Shown here: positions 1 through 7,512 of the stretch, one piece after another
How positions within the stretch are numbered: position 1 is the first letter of the stretch
Layout: every line of letters begins with the position of its first letter
NCBI GenBank assembly: GCA_905198125.1
Contig: CAJKBH010000051.1
Span: 1 to 16,882, forward strand
Direction of reading: 5' to 3'
Source of the DNA: an uncultured Porphyromonadaceae bacterium
Lineage (GTDB): Bacteria > Bacteroidota > Bacteroidia > Bacteroidales > Muribaculaceae
DNA: 16,882 nucleotides
Translations under genes and position numbers: made by a program
Notes under the pieces: model-generated
What the model saw: the letters and a program-made list of their open reading frames with translations, nothing else
Database searches by the model: none
Told to the model about the DNA's origin: nothing

Positions 1-887
1 GGGCGGAAGTGGGGGTGGTGGGCGAGGAGCTCGCGGCGGAGAAGGGAGCGGTCGAGGTGGAGGTAGATCTCGGTGGTGGCGATGGATTCGTGGCCGAGCA
101 GTTCCTGGATGACGCGGAGGTTGGCGCCGCCTTCAAGGAGATGGGTGGCGAATGAATGGCGCAAGGTGTGTGGGGATACGTGGTGGGTGATGCCGGCGTC
201 TTTGGCCAGGTCGCGGATTATGTAGAACACCATGACCCGGGACATGGCGCCGCCCCGGCGGTTCAGAAAGAGGATGTCGGAGGCGTCGGGCTTTATCGGG
301 CCGTGAATGCGCTGCTCCAGGTAGCTTTCTATCAGCGTGACGGCTACGGGCGACAGGGGCACGAGGCGCTGCTTGCTCCCTTTGCCCTCCACGATGACGC
401 ATTGGTCGGGGAGCGAAAGGCGCGACAGCCGCAGCCCGGTCAGCTCCGATACGCGCAGCCCACTGCCGTACAGCACCTCGATGATGGTGCGGTTGCGCAG
501 AGCCTCGTCCTTCGACGTATCTATGGCAGCAATCATGGCGTCTATCTCGGCGAGGCTGAGCACGTCGGGGAGCTTGCGGCCAAGTTTTGGCATCTCCAGT
601 ACTTCGGAGGGGTCGGCCTGGATGATGCCACGTATGCGGCAATATCTGAAGAATCCGCGAATGCCTGAAATGAAGCGGGACAGCGAGGAGGGGGCGAGGC
701 CCATATCGACTAATCCGGCAATCAGCTGATGCAGATGCTCCTGAGTGATGTCGCCGAGTTCAAGTCCCTGCGCCCGGGCGAATGAGAGGAGATGGTCGAT
801 GTCGATGCCGTAGGCGGCTGCGGTGTTGGCCGACAGACCGCGCTCCAAAACGAGCGAACGGAGATATGCCTGTTTCGGATCTGTCAT
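1..887 (-). CDS. xerD: Tyrosine recombinase XerD (3' end cut by window edge)
   Basis: Site-specific tyrosine recombinase. With XerC it is expected to resolve chromosome dimers at dif during division; that role is known for the family. I translated the minus strand from the ATG at 887-885 and it stays open to position 1, giving 295 residues beginning MTDPKQAYLR. The N-terminal SAM-like core-binding domain covers about residues 1-90 (LSANTAAAYGIDIDHLL). The catalytic domain has the full active-site set: R145 in YGSGLRVSEL, K169 in GKGSKQR, H240 and R243 in HTLRHSFATH, H266 in LLGHES and nucleophile Y275 in TTEIYLHLD. Spacing matches E. coli XerD closely. The end HLDRSLLRRELLAHHP is typical of the last few residues, so only a short tail and the stop are missing. 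Its ATG shares one base with the upstream gene's TAA (TAATG), suggesting translational coupling. XerC is less likely given the position match, but XerC/XerD naming from sequence alone is never certain. Confidence 0.93.
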   Translation of the reverse strand, partial: MTDPKQAYLRSLVLERGLSANTAAAYGIDIDHLLSFARAQGLELGDITQEHLHQLIAGLVDMGLAPSSLSRFISGIRGFFRYCRIRGIIQADPSEVLEMPKLGRKLPDVLSLAEIDAMIAAIDTSKDEALRNRTIIEVLYGSGLRVSELTGLRLSRLSLPDQCVIVEGKGSKQRLVPLSPVAVTLIESYLEQRIHGPIKPDASDILFLNRRGGAMSRVMVFYIIRDLAKDAGITHHVSPHTLRHSFATHLLEGGANLRVIQELLGHESIATTEIYLHLDRSLLRRELLAHHPHFR

Positions 888-1444
888 TAGCCGATTGAGA
901 CGGGATAGTTTATCTTCTGCATTCCGTCGCGGTTTATGACCAGGACGTTGCGGGGGCCGGTGAACATGACGCCTTGCGGCAGGGCTTCGAACAGCCGGTC
1001 GGCCCATCCTTCGGGGGCGTCGCGCAGGGCCACGCCGTGACCGGATAAGGACAGCGCCTGTTTGAGCGTGTCGAGAGGGATGAAGTCACCGAGCGAGCAA
1101 ATCATGTCGCAGTCAATGGCCCGTTTGGGAGTGCTGACTATTCTGGTGCGCGAGCCGAGCGCGCGGACGGCAGCCTGATAGGCGGGATGGGCGCCGTTCT
1201 GCAGGAATATGGATGCGGGATTAAGCATGGCGGCGAGACGCAGCAGCATCCGCGCCTCGCGCCGCAGCCGGCCGATATGCGGACCCGCCAGGGCGTGGTC
1301 GATGTCGGCATAACCATAGTATGCCACGTGGCCGGGACGTATCACCCGCGTCACAAGCTGATAGCCAAAGGGAGAATGCACGCCATACCCGTGAGAATGG
1401 CGCCATCGCTGAAATGCGGTGGAGGCTCCATTATTTTGTGACAT
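887..1444 (-). CDS. Hypothetical protein, possibly a degenerate SAM-methyltransferase-like protein
   Basis: 185 residues, function not established. Residues 18-37 (HGYGVHSPFGYQLVTRVIRP) resemble the N-terminal 'HSPF' signature that I recall from a Bacteroidetes family of class I SAM-dependent methyltransferases. The end, VMFTGPRNVLVINRDG (159-174), also fits the closing strands of that fold. However, the place where the SAM-binding glycine motif should lie (about 75-90, NPASIFLQNGAHPAYQ) has no E-x-G-x-x-x-G pattern. No signal peptide or membrane segment is seen. It overlaps the end of the YfhO-type gene by 14 nt and runs into xerD by one base, so it sits inside a tightly coupled operon. That it is a real gene is well supported by these overlaps and by its length. 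The methyltransferase relationship is inference from memory of the family. Confidence 0.75.
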   Translation of the reverse strand: MSQNNGASTAFQRWRHSHGYGVHSPFGYQLVTRVIRPGHVAYYGYADIDHALAGPHIGRLRREARMLLRLAAMLNPASIFLQNGAHPAYQAAVRALGSRTRIVSTPKRAIDCDMICSLGDFIPLDTLKQALSLSGHGVALRDAPEGWADRLFEALPQGVMFTGPRNVLVINRDGMQKINYPVSIG

Positions 1445-3905
1445 CCTCGGTGTCCGGTTTGGTCTTGGGTTTATGAGTCAGATACCATGCCCAGGCTCCG
1501 AGTGCCAGGAAGCAGAGTACGTATATCAGCACTACGCCAGTGACGGCCAGAGTGTTGGTCACTTTCAGCGACTTGGGGTCGAACTTGAACACGATGTCGT
1601 GCTGCCCGGCGGGAATGCGCAGGGCGCGAAGCACGTAGTCCACGCGGCCAATCTCGGCAGGCTTGCCGTCGATGGTGGCCTCCCAGCCCCACGGGAAGTA
1701 AATCTCGCTGAACACGGCCACGCCGCCTGTGCCGGACTTAGACTTGTAAGTCAGGCGGTCGGGAGCGTATAAGGTCTCGTAGATGGTATCGCCCGGGTTG
1801 ACAGCCAGCGCTTTGCCCAGAGTCTTCTCAAACTTCCTGTCGGCCACCGCTGCGACCTTGGTGGGGAGCGAGTCGAGCGCCGACATTTCCTGATCGGGGG
1901 TGTCAACATACGTCACGTTCTCTACGAACCAGGCGTTGCCGTTGGCCTCGGGATTGAGCTGATACTCGTTGCCCGACATGATGTACTTGGCGTTGAGCAT
2001 GTTGAGCACTTCGGGGTTGTTCCTGGTTATCTGACGGTCGATCAGGTCGTTGTAACGGGTCAGTTTCGCTGCGTGGTAGCCGCCGATGGTCTTGTGGAAA
2101 TAGCTGGAGCGCGCCGAGCTGAAACCGGCCACATCGAGCACGCGGTAGTTGGTGGTGTCCTTCAGAATCTGACGATCGGCGTCGGTCATCCGGAATACGG
2201 CGGTGTTGTCCTGCGGGTCGGTGAAGTTGTCGGAGTTGACGTAACGCAGGTTTACCGAGAACAGGTCGATCAGCGTGAGCGCTGCGATGGAACATGCCAG
2301 TGCGGTGCCGTTCAGTACCTTGCCTTTGAGGTAAAGGAACATGATGGCGCTGCCTATGACGATGAAGATGAGCGACCGCCAGCAGTCGGCCTGAACCAGC
2401 GAAAGACGGGTCTGACGGATGGCGTCTATCACGTTATAGTAGGCGGGATTGGCGAACGCACCTGCTTCCTGCAGCTGTGCTATCTCGGTCTGACTGAACG
2501 GCTCGCCGAATATCGAGGGGGAAATAGCGCCTATGAGGCACACTAAGGCGCCGAGTCCCAGGACCGAATAGCTTACCCACGGATTGTCGCGGAAAGCCTT
2601 CGGGTCGTCTATCATCTTCTTGACGCACAGCACCGCTAAGAACGGCACGGTGAATTCCACGATGACAAGGATGCTGGACACGGCCCTGAACTTGTTGTAG
2701 CCGGGGAAGCTGTCGATCATGAAATTGGTGAATGCCGGGAAGTTGTGTCCCCATGAGAGGAGGATGGCGAAGATTGAGACGGCGAACAGAGCCCATTTCA
2801 TCGGGCCTTCCACCATGAACAGCGCGATGATGGCCAGCAGCAGTACGAATGCACCCACATACACGGGACCGTTGGTCATGGGCTGGTCGCCGAAATACTG
2901 CGGGAACTGGTCGAGGAACTGGAATTCCTCGGGCGAGATGTTAAGCTCGTTGGCCTTCTTGGTCTGCGCCAGTGACTTAAGCTGAGTCTCGCCGGCCACG
3001 GGCTGGATGGTGGCTCCACCCTTGACGTTGGGGATAAGGAGCGACCATGTCTCGTCGATGCCGTAGCTCCAGGCCGTAATGGCGTCACGGTTCATGCCGG
3101 ACGAGGCCTGTGGCTGGCCGGGCTGTGTCAACTCGGTGGCGCGGCCGCGCACCGTCTGCTTGGAATATTCGTATGTGTTGTAAAGATTTGCGGAATTGGC
3201 AGCCAATGCCAGCGAGCCTGCGCCTACAATGCAGGCGGTGGCGATAAGCCAGGACTTGACGGTCTTCTGCCTGATGGCCGTGCAGAGCCATGCCACCATC
3301 ATGGCCACGATGACGAACATGAAATAATACGACATCTGCGGGTGGTTGCTTTGCAGCTGCAACGCCCCGAACAGCGCGGCCAATGCCGTGCCCGGCAGGT
3401 ATTTGCCCCTATAGCACAGAGCGATGCCGCCGATGCACGGCGGTATGTAGGCCAGTGTCAGGTATTTCCATATATGGCCTGCGCCTATGAGGATGATGAA
3501 ATACGTTGAGAACCCCCATGCGATGGCGCCGAACAGCGCGTTGCTCCAGCGCACCTTGAAGCACAGCAGCATGATGAAGAAGCCCAACATCATGCCGAAC
3601 AGCAGATTGGCCGGAGCCGGGAGCCACAGCATATAGGCTTTCCCTATGAATTCAAGAGTCCTGCTGGCGGGATATGAGGGCGCTATCTGGAAGTTGGGCA
3701 TGCCGCCGAACAGCGAATTGGTCCAGCGGGTCTCGTTTCCGGTCTCGGCGGCGTAGGCCTTGCCTTCCTGGCCGTTGGCGATGCCCTGCATCACGTCGTG
3801 CTGCTGCAGCACCTTGCCCTCGAAAGCCTCGGGGCTGAAGAACAGCAGCGACACTACGAGGAGTGCAAGTACGGAGAGAAGGGGGTATAGGTATTTCTTT
3901 TTCAT
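1431..3905 (-). CDS. YfhO family multispanning membrane protein
   Basis: 824-residue integral inner-membrane protein matching the YfhO family (large GT-C-like membrane proteins linked to glycosyl transfer onto cell-surface polymers; the Bacteroidetes members have no defined substrate). The first membrane segment is at about 7-24. The following external loop carries QQHD (34-37), whose acidic residue is a plausible GT-C catalytic position (inference). Many hydrophobic segments follow, with HIWKY (144-148) and SNHPQ (186-190) between them. After about residue 540 comes a soluble domain ending in FSEIYFPWGWEATIDGKPAE, a typical YfhO C-terminal domain, then a last membrane segment and a charged tail (KPKTKPDTEDVTK). 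Its ATG overlaps the TGA of the Lrp-type gene as ATGA, and its 3' end overlaps the next gene by 14 nt. Expression is therefore probably tied to the regulator's promoter. Confidence 0.88.
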   Translation of the reverse strand: MKKKYLYPLLSVLALLVVSLLFFSPEAFEGKVLQQHDVMQGIANGQEGKAYAAETGNETRWTNSLFGGMPNFQIAPSYPASRTLEFIGKAYMLWLPAPANLLFGMMLGFFIMLLCFKVRWSNALFGAIAWGFSTYFIILIGAGHIWKYLTLAYIPPCIGGIALCYRGKYLPGTALAALFGALQLQSNHPQMSYYFMFVIVAMMVAWLCTAIRQKTVKSWLIATACIVGAGSLALAANSANLYNTYEYSKQTVRGRATELTQPGQPQASSGMNRDAITAWSYGIDETWSLLIPNVKGGATIQPVAGETQLKSLAQTKKANELNISPEEFQFLDQFPQYFGDQPMTNGPVYVGAFVLLLAIIALFMVEGPMKWALFAVSIFAILLSWGHNFPAFTNFMIDSFPGYNKFRAVSSILVIVEFTVPFLAVLCVKKMIDDPKAFRDNPWVSYSVLGLGALVCLIGAISPSIFGEPFSQTEIAQLQEAGAFANPAYYNVIDAIRQTRLSLVQADCWRSLIFIVIGSAIMFLYLKGKVLNGTALACSIAALTLIDLFSVNLRYVNSDNFTDPQDNTAVFRMTDADRQILKDTTNYRVLDVAGFSSARSSYFHKTIGGYHAAKLTRYNDLIDRQITRNNPEVLNMLNAKYIMSGNEYQLNPEANGNAWFVENVTYVDTPDQEMSALDSLPTKVAAVADRKFEKTLGKALAVNPGDTIYETLYAPDRLTYKSKSGTGGVAVFSEIYFPWGWEATIDGKPAEIGRVDYVLRALRIPAGQHDIVFKFDPKSLKVTNTLAVTGVVLIYVLCFLALGAWAWYLTHKPKTKPDTEDVTK

Positions 3906-4369
3906 TCTTCGTCTACGTCGATACGGATCTGACGGTTAAGGCTTTGTTCCAGGCTGATGAGCGTTTCGGTCTCGGTGACGCCGGGGATGTGCTGAATCTG
4001 GTCGTTGAGCAGCTGCATCAGGTGCTGGTTGTCGTAGGCATACACCTTGATCAGCATGGAGTAGGGGCCGGTGGTGAAGTGACATTCCACCACCTCGGGA
4101 ATCTCCTCGAGCTGGTGTGCGGCCTCACGGTAGAGCGAGCCTTTCTCCAGCTTTACGCCCACGTATGTGCAGGTGTTGTAGCCCAACTTGTGGGGATTGA
4201 CGATATAGCCGGAACCCACAATGACATTCATGTCCATGAGCCGCTGCATGCGCTGATGGATGGCCGCGCGCGACACGCCGCACTGTTCGGCGATGTCCTT
4301 GGAGGCCATGCGGGCGTTGCTCATCACGATGTTCAGTATCTTTTTGTCAAGCTTGTCTAATCTTTCCAT
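3902..4369 (-). CDS. Lrp/AsnC family transcriptional regulator
   Basis: 155-residue cytoplasmic DNA-binding regulator of the feast/famine type. The N-terminal helix-turn-helix spans about 4-50 (LDKLDKKILNIVMSNARMAS, then DIAEQCGVSRAAIHQRMQRL). A short linker leads to the ligand-binding RAM domain at about 66-140, with the typical turn HFTTGPYSMLIKVYAYDN. Length is normal for the family. The effector, usually an amino acid, cannot be read from the sequence. It is the first gene of a chain that overlaps into the YfhO-type gene (ATGA, 4 nt), so it is likely both regulator and lead gene of that operon. The AT-rich leader upstream carries hexamer repeats that could be an autoregulatory site (inference). 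Confidence 0.92.
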   Translation of the reverse strand: MERLDKLDKKILNIVMSNARMASKDIAEQCGVSRAAIHQRMQRLMDMNVIVGSGYIVNPHKLGYNTCTYVGVKLEKGSLYREAAHQLEEIPEVVECHFTTGPYSMLIKVYAYDNQHLMQLLNDQIQHIPGVTETETLISLEQSLNRQIRIDVDEE

Positions 4370-4384
4370 GTGAAACCCTGGGTC

Positions 4385-4402
4385 TTAATTTTAATCTTAA
4401 TC
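4385..4402. repeat. Three tandem hexamers TTAATT/TTAATC/TTAATC
   Basis: On the plus strand, TTAATT (4385-4390), TTAATC (4391-4396) and TTAATC (4397-4402) run head to tail and are continued by TAAATA (4403-4408). They overlap the predicted transcription start of the Lrp-type gene. A possible regulator-binding array, by position only; simple AT-richness could also produce it. Confidence 0.4.
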
Positions 4403-4431
4403 TAAATATAGTTTTATATGGAAAATGTCAA
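4403..4431 (-). promoter_or_regulatory. Candidate promoter for the Lrp-type regulator operon
   Basis: On the minus strand TTGACA (4431-4426) is followed by TATATTTA (4410-4403), close to the Bacteroidetes -7 consensus TAnnTTTG; 18 nt separate the TTG from the -7. The predicted start near 4397 leaves a leader of about 28 nt before the ATG at 4369. It lies in a 185-bp AT-rich gap between the permease stop and the regulator start. The final G of the -7 element is missing, so this is a moderate call. Confidence 0.45.
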
Positions 4432-4554
4432 TATCGGGAGCAAAAATGTTGCATATTGGCATATTTCGTGACAAAATTACAATTATTTTTTCAAATTGCC
4501 AACAAAAATTAAGAAAATAGGGTAGAAAATAAGTGGAATGTGAGCAAAACGCCA

Positions 4555-5787
4555 TCAGGCGATGCGCGATTTTGCGAATCGGGCGGTGATGCCGGCGGTC
4601 AGTGCGCCGATCAGCATGACGGGCACGAGGGTTGCGAGCAGGTCGAGAGGCTTGACCAATACGGGATATGCCGACATGATGGTTGACGTGCCGTCGCCGA
4701 TCTTGATGAGGCCGAAGTGCTGTTGCAACAGGCACAGAACCAGACCGAGCACGATGCCGGCAAGTCCGCCGGTGGCCGATACCATGAAACTTTCCCATGC
4801 GAACACGCTTCCGATGCGCCGGCGCGACATCCCCATGGCCGACAGGGTGGCCAGCGAGTCTTCCTTTTCCAGCACCAGCATCGACAGGGTGGAGATGATG
4901 TTGAAGCTGGCTATGAGCAGTATCAGGCCGAGCAGCAGGAACGACACCCACTTCTCGATCTCGATCATGCGGAAGTTCATTTCCTGCTGGCGCAGGCGGT
5001 CCTTGACCGTGAACTTCGGGCCAAGCTCCGTGGCGAGCCGTTGCGCCACGTCGGCGGGGTCGGCGCCGGGCGTCACGCCCACGTGCAGCGACGAGGCCTC
5101 GGTGTCGTACTGGAACAGACGCCGTGCCGTGGGGAGGTCGACCATGATGCGGTTCTCGTCATAATCGTTCTGCATGGCGCGGAACATGCCGGACACATAC
5201 AGCGAGTCGGTGATGAAGCTGGTCAGCGGATTGGCCATGTTTACCTTCCCCTTGCGCTTGGGTGCGAATATAAGGAGATTGTCTTCGGGCAGCGCGCCGA
5301 TCTGCCGCGCCACGCCGACGCTGATAACGGATTCGGGCAGGCCGCGGTCCAGACCGGCCTTGAGGTATTTCCCCTCCTTGGGGTCAATCAGCTCTGCGAT
5401 ACTGGTGGTGCGGGCGTAATCGGCGGGATTTATGCCCATGAGATAGACAGGCATCTCACGGCCCTGCAGCAATACAAGGGCATTGTCGGCCAGCGTAGGG
5501 GTTGCTACGGCCACGCCCCGGACTTTGGAGGCTTTTGAGGCAACGGCCTTGGCGTCGGCGAACACCTTGCCCTGCGCGGGCTCGACCAGCACGTCGGGAG
5601 CCAGCGTGTCGAGGCGCTCGCCTATGGACTGATGGAAGCCGTTGAACACCGACAGCACGCACACGATGGCTGCCGTGGCCACGGCCATTCCGGCTACGGA
5701 CACGGCAGCAATCGCGCCAACCGCAGAATGCGATTTGCGCGATCTCAGATATCGGCCGGCCAACATGGCCGGTAGGTTCATTCTCAT
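4555..5787 (-). CDS. FtsX-like ABC transporter permease, LolC/LolE-like
   Basis: 410-residue inner-membrane permease of the LolC/LolE class, which with the ATPase LolD extracts lipoproteins from the inner membrane for delivery to the outer membrane (family knowledge; the substrate is not shown here). Topology is typical: a cytoplasmic start (NLPAMLAGRYLRSRKSHSAV), membrane segment 1 at about 22-47 followed by FNGFHQSIGERL, a large periplasmic domain at about 50-278, then segments at about 282-302, 329-354 and 382-402. The cytoplasmic loop EKEDSLATLSAMGMSRRRIG (about 308-327) is the expected contact with the ATPase. The ATPase is not in this window. The ATG overlaps the rbfA stop (ATGA), indicating translational coupling. 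A different MacB-type exporter is less likely because of the N-terminal LolE-like motif. Confidence 0.85.
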   Translation of the reverse strand: MRMNLPAMLAGRYLRSRKSHSAVGAIAAVSVAGMAVATAAIVCVLSVFNGFHQSIGERLDTLAPDVLVEPAQGKVFADAKAVASKASKVRGVAVATPTLADNALVLLQGREMPVYLMGINPADYARTTSIAELIDPKEGKYLKAGLDRGLPESVISVGVARQIGALPEDNLLIFAPKRKGKVNMANPLTSFITDSLYVSGMFRAMQNDYDENRIMVDLPTARRLFQYDTEASSLHVGVTPGADPADVAQRLATELGPKFTVKDRLRQQEMNFRMIEIEKWVSFLLLGLILLIASFNIISTLSMLVLEKEDSLATLSAMGMSRRRIGSVFAWESFMVSATGGLAGIVLGLVLCLLQQHFGLIKIGDGTSTIMSAYPVLVKPLDLLATLVPVMLIGALTAGITARFAKSRIA

Positions 5788-6122
5788 TTCAGGTCAAGCA
5801 GGCGGTCGATGTTCTCGGCATAGTCCAGAGAATCGTCGAGGAAGAACTGCAGGTCGGGACACTTGCGCAGTGTCTCCTTGACCTGCTGCGCCAGGTCGTA
5901 ACGCACGGTCTTGGTCTGACGCTTGATGTTCTCCAGAATCTCCTTGCTCTTTTCGGGCGGGAAGATGCTGAGGTAAACTTTGGCGATACTCAGGTCGGGC
6001 GACACGCGCACGGTGCTGACCGATACAAGGGTGTTGCCCATCTTGGCTGTCTGTTGACGGAATATCTCGCCCAGCTCCTTTTGGAGCATACGGGCTATCT
6101 TGGCTTGTCTTTTTCCTTCCAT
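5784..6122 (-). CDS. rbfA: 30S ribosome-binding factor A
   Basis: 112-residue KH-type RNA-binding protein that binds the 30S subunit during late 16S rRNA maturation and supports cold adaptation (family role). The sequence shows the standard RbfA pattern: KRQAKIARMLQKELGEIFRQ at the N-terminus, VSVSTVRVSPDLSIAKVYLS (about 33-52) and the C-terminal core LRKCPDLQFFLDDSLDYAEN (about 85-104). Length is normal. It starts 63 nt after the O-methyltransferase stop and its TGA overlaps the permease ATG by 4 nt. No convincing TAnnTTTG promoter was found in the 63-nt gap, so it is probably read with the upstream aroQ-methyltransferase transcript. Confidence 0.95.
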   Translation of the reverse strand: MEGKRQAKIARMLQKELGEIFRQQTAKMGNTLVSVSTVRVSPDLSIAKVYLSIFPPEKSKEILENIKRQTKTVRYDLAQQVKETLRKCPDLQFFLDDSLDYAENIDRLLDLK

Positions 6123-6185
6123 GGGGTCTAAATAATGGGATTGTTAAAATTGGAGAGATTCATTTTTAGAACGTGTCAAAAGGCA

Positions 6186-6827
6186 TTATAGTTTGCGGAT
6201 GATGGAAAGACCGTCGCGCAGGGGGATGATGACGCACTCCACGCGCGGGTCGCGGGCCACGAAGTCGTTGAAACGGCGTATGCCGCAGGTCTGGGCGTCT
6301 CGGTCGTAGGCCGGGTCGATGACGTGGCCGTCCCACAGGGTGTTGTCGGCTATGATGTAGCCTCCGGGGCGGATCAGCGGGAATAGAGTGTCGTAATATT
6401 CGAGGTATTGCCTCTTGTCGGCGTCCATGAAAGCCAGGTCGAACTGTTCGGGCGCGAACCGGCGCATCACCTCCAGGGCGTCGCCGATGTGGAGGGTGAT
6501 TTTGCCGGCTATCTCCTGCGGGGCGTCGGCGAGGCTCTGGCGAATGAAGTCCTCGAGTTCATCGTCGGCCTCGATGGTGTGCAGCGTGGAGCCGTCGGGC
6601 ATACCCTCGGCGATGCACAGGGCGGAATAGCCGGAGAAGGTGCCGAGTTCCAGCGCCGACATGGGGCGAATCATTCCCACCAGCATCTTGAGCAGACGTC
6701 CCTGCAGGGGGCCGGAGCACATACGACCGTTGAGCAGACGCAGGTTGGTGCGCCGGTTCAGAGTCCGCAGCCAGTCGGGTTCGGTCGAGGAGTGCAGCTC
6801 CAGGTATGAGTCAAGGTCCAGATTCAT
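6186..6827 (-). CDS. SAM-dependent O-methyltransferase (family 3, catechol/CCoA type)
   Basis: 213-residue cytoplasmic methyltransferase of the O-methyltransferase family 3 (PF01596 type). Motif I for SAM binding is ALELGTFSGYSALCIAEG (58-75). The acidic ribose contact is in HTIEADD (83-89), FMDADKRQYLEYYD (133-146) contains the usual metal-binding aspartate, and GGYIIADNTLWDGHV (155-169) gives the following strand and second metal/substrate residues. The C-terminus IIPLRDGLSIIRKL is typical. The acceptor substrate is unknown. It starts 5 nt after the aroQ stop, so the two genes are very probably co-transcribed. Confidence 0.92.
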   Translation of the reverse strand: MNLDLDSYLELHSSTEPDWLRTLNRRTNLRLLNGRMCSGPLQGRLLKMLVGMIRPMSALELGTFSGYSALCIAEGMPDGSTLHTIEADDELEDFIRQSLADAPQEIAGKITLHIGDALEVMRRFAPEQFDLAFMDADKRQYLEYYDTLFPLIRPGGYIIADNTLWDGHVIDPAYDRDAQTCGIRRFNDFVARDPRVECVIIPLRDGLSIIRKL

Positions 6828-6832
6828 GCGTG

Positions 6833-7273
6833 TCAGAAGGGAATGCCGTCGTCGAGATTCAGCAGATATTCCACGGCCAGTTTGTATCCGAACGTGCCGC
6901 AGCCGGCTATGACGGCCTTGGCTGCCCGGGCGGTCACGGAATTGTGGCGGAATTCCTCGCGGGCATGGATGTTGGAGATGTGAACTTCCACCACGGGTGC
7001 CGGTACGGCCGCGATGGCGTCGGCAATGGCCAGCGAATAGTGGGCGTAGGCGCCGGGGTTGATTACGATGCCGTCGCAGTTCCGGTCATAACCGAACTGG
7101 TGTATCAGGTCGATTATGGCGCCTTCCGAATTGGACTGGAAGTCCATTATCGAGACGTTGGGGAATGACTCTCGCACGTCTTTGATAATGTCGGGCAGCG
7201 TCCGGGTGCCGTATATGTGGGGGCTGCGTTTGCCTAACAGATTGAGGTTCGGGCCGTTTATAATGACTATCAT
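6833..7273 (-). CDS. aroQ: Type II 3-dehydroquinate dehydratase
   Basis: Catalyses 3-dehydroquinate to 3-dehydroshikimate, step three of the shikimate pathway, as a cytoplasmic dodecamer (family knowledge). 146 residues, the normal size. The start at 7273 is chosen because IIVIINGPNLNLLG-type N-termini begin exactly here (MIVIINGPNLNLLG); the frame is open further upstream only through the terminator and the tRNA gene. Catalytic residues are visible: R16 and Y21 in GKRSPHIYG, N72 in INPGAYAHYS, and H98 in EVHISNIHAREEFRHNS. It is the first protein gene of an aroQ - O-methyltransferase - rbfA - permease group. The start lies 28 nt beyond the intrinsic terminator of tRNA-Asp, and no separate promoter is evident in that gap. 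Confidence 0.95.
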   Translation of the reverse strand: MIVIINGPNLNLLGKRSPHIYGTRTLPDIIKDVRESFPNVSIMDFQSNSEGAIIDLIHQFGYDRNCDGIVINPGAYAHYSLAIADAIAAVPAPVVEVHISNIHAREEFRHNSVTARAAKAVIAGCGTFGYKLAVEYLLNLDDGIPF

Positions 7274-7301
7274 GGCTGTGTGGAATATGGAAATGATAAT
7301 G

Positions 7302-7344
7302 AAAAAAGAGCAACAGGCAGTACAAGACTGACGCTGTTGCTCTT
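7302..7344 (-). terminator. Intrinsic terminator between tRNA-Asp and aroQ
   Basis: Minus-strand hairpin with a perfect 11-bp stem, AAGAGCAACAG (7344-7334) with CTGTTGCTCTT (7316-7306). An inner 4-bp helix (7318-7321 with 7327-7330) adds to it. The hairpin is followed by six T residues (7307-7302). It starts 14 nt after the tRNA 3' end, and its T run ends 28 nt before the aroQ ATG. Confidence 0.88.
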
Positions 7345-7357
7345 CCTCTCTCCTCGG

Positions 7358-7432
7358 CGGTGCGTACGGGACTTGAACCCGTGACCCCATGCGTGACAGG
7401 CATGTATTCTAACCAAGCTGAACTAACGCACC
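7358..7432 (-). tRNA. tRNA-Asp (anticodon GTC)
   Basis: 75 nt, complete cloverleaf by eye. The acceptor stem is GGTGCGT with ACGCACC, the D stem GTTC with GAAT, the anticodon stem CATGC with GCATG, and the loop CTGTCAC gives anticodon GTC at 7397-7395. The T arm is ACGGG TTCAAGT CCCGT. The discriminator base is G, as expected for tRNA-Asp. The 3' CCA is not encoded (CCG follows), so it must be added after transcription. The gene has its own promoter and terminator. Confidence 0.97.
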
Positions 7433-7480
7433 ATTTACTCTTTTCAGAGGCTCGCGGGGTTTGTTTCCCGTTTGCGAGTG

Positions 7481-7512
7481 CAAAGTTATAGCAAAAAATC
7501 GGAACCACCAAA
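7481..7512 (-). promoter_or_regulatory. Bacteroidetes-type promoter for tRNA-Asp
   Basis: On the minus strand TTTG (7512-7509), 20 nt, then TAACTTTG (7488-7481): a full match to the Bacteroidetes -33/-7 pattern. The predicted start near 7474 leaves about 40 nt of 5' leader before the mature tRNA. Confidence 0.75.

Noticed and set aside
4546..4561. Terminator for the LolC/E-like permease gene (CGCC-TGAT-GGCG then TTTT)
   Set aside because: Only a 4-bp stem overlapping the stop codon; too weak to call without transcript-end data.
7274..7390. Longer aroQ reading frame starting inside tRNA-Asp
   Set aside because: It reads through the tRNA and the terminator hairpin; the family's N-terminus starts at MIVIINGPN.
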